This document shows, piece by piece, positions 31,863-35,072 of a stretch of 35,072 bases of DNA. The translations under genes and the position numbers were made by a program. Each line of letters begins with the position of its first letter. Within the stretch, counting starts at the first letter, position 1. The notes beneath the pieces are model-generated. The model was not told where the DNA came from. It did no database searches and saw nothing but the letters and a program-made list of their open reading frames with translations. The DNA comes from CAYMSA01 sp964392965 (GTDB lineage: Bacteria > Actinomycetota > Coriobacteriia > Anaerosomatales > Anaerosomataceae), in assembly GCA_964392965.1 (NCBI GenBank), contig CAYMSA010000010.1:1-35072 (forward strand), in the 5' to 3' direction.

Positions 31863-31980
31863 TGTTCAGCAGCGTCCTACTCTCCCACGGACTACACCGC
31901 AGTACCATCGGCGCTGGAGGGCTTAACTTCCGAGTTCGGAATGGGATCGGGTGTACCCCCTCCGCCATAGCCACTGAACA
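31863..31980 (-). rRNA. rrf: 5S ribosomal RNA
   Basis: The minus strand reads TGGCTATGGCGGAGGGGGTA near the 5' end and contains CCCATTCCGAACTCGGAAG and GGGAGAGTAGG, standard 5S landmarks. Helix I pairs GTGTTCAG with CTGAACAC. The complementarity continues outward to 21 bp (31849-31869 with 31974-31994), which is the processing stem of the precursor. Ends are placed to within a few bases. Confidence 0.93.
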
Positions 31981-32093
31981 CATCCGACGGCTTCAGCCGC
32001 GGAGTGCAACGCACTCTTCTACTGTCAAGTGCGGCCACCGGAGCGCCTCGCACGTTGAGAGCTGCATAGCGATTTTGTAGATCACGAATAGTA
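31981..32093. other. 23S-5S internal spacer
   Basis: About 112 bases with no tRNA. The 5S end contains one arm of the 5S processing stem. Confidence 0.7.

Positions 32094-35072
<2,979 letters not shown>

Overview
The window is a GC-rich bacterial chromosome segment that fits Actinomycetota, most likely an anaerobic, Coriobacteriia-like lineage. That placement is inferred from several signs: frequent GTG/TTG starts, a mycobacterial-type dCTP deaminase, a B12-dependent class II ribonucleotide reductase, QueH in place of oxygen-linked queuosine enzymes, a Gram-positive-type LexA box, and the gene order. No phage, insertion sequence, CRISPR array, tRNA or defence island is visible. Almost every gene can be assigned to a family, and coding density is high.

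Region 1 (1-20400, nearly all minus strand) is an expanded form of the classical bacterial supercluster ruvCAB-queA-tgt-yajC-secDF-recJ-rel. In transcription order it reads pdxS-pdxT-yebC | ruvC-ruvA-ruvB | folD-GDT1-queH-queA | [ECF sigma factor and anti-sigma factor on the plus strand] | tgt | yajC-secD-secF | recJ/helicase-rel-MBL hydrolase, then the start of another gene at the window edge. Many junctions overlap by 1-17 bases, which suggests translational coupling. ruvCAB carries a perfect GAAC-N4-GTTC LexA-type SOS box over its promoter. The queuosine genes queA, queH and tgt lie on both sides of the sigma/anti-sigma pair. tgt appears to have gained its own leaderless promoter.

Region 2 (20500-27100) holds envelope and transport genes: a DUF3048 lipoprotein next to lgt, the enzyme that lipidates such proteins; lemA; a rhomboid protease; a small zinc-ribbon-like protein; the AzlCD branched-chain amino acid exporter; and a DUF1015 protein.

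Region 3 (27238-31130, minus) is a nucleotide and repair operon. It encodes class II ribonucleotide reductase (nrdJ), dCTP deaminase (dcd, probably also a dUTPase), a 78-residue protein with eight cysteines that I do not recognise, and an endonuclease III-like [4Fe-4S] DNA glycosylase. Two NrdR-like boxes 31 bp apart sit on the nrdJ promoter. Region 4 (31422-35072, minus) holds a Nfu-type Fe-S scaffold gene, 5S rRNA and a nearly complete 23S rRNA.

The strongest unusual feature is a 1225-residue protein. It joins a complete RecJ single-strand exonuclease, a HIRAN DNA-binding domain and a RecQ-like helicase with intact motifs, followed by a winged-helix-like tail. It looks like a single-polypeptide helicase-nuclease for resection or fork repair, encoded just upstream of rel.
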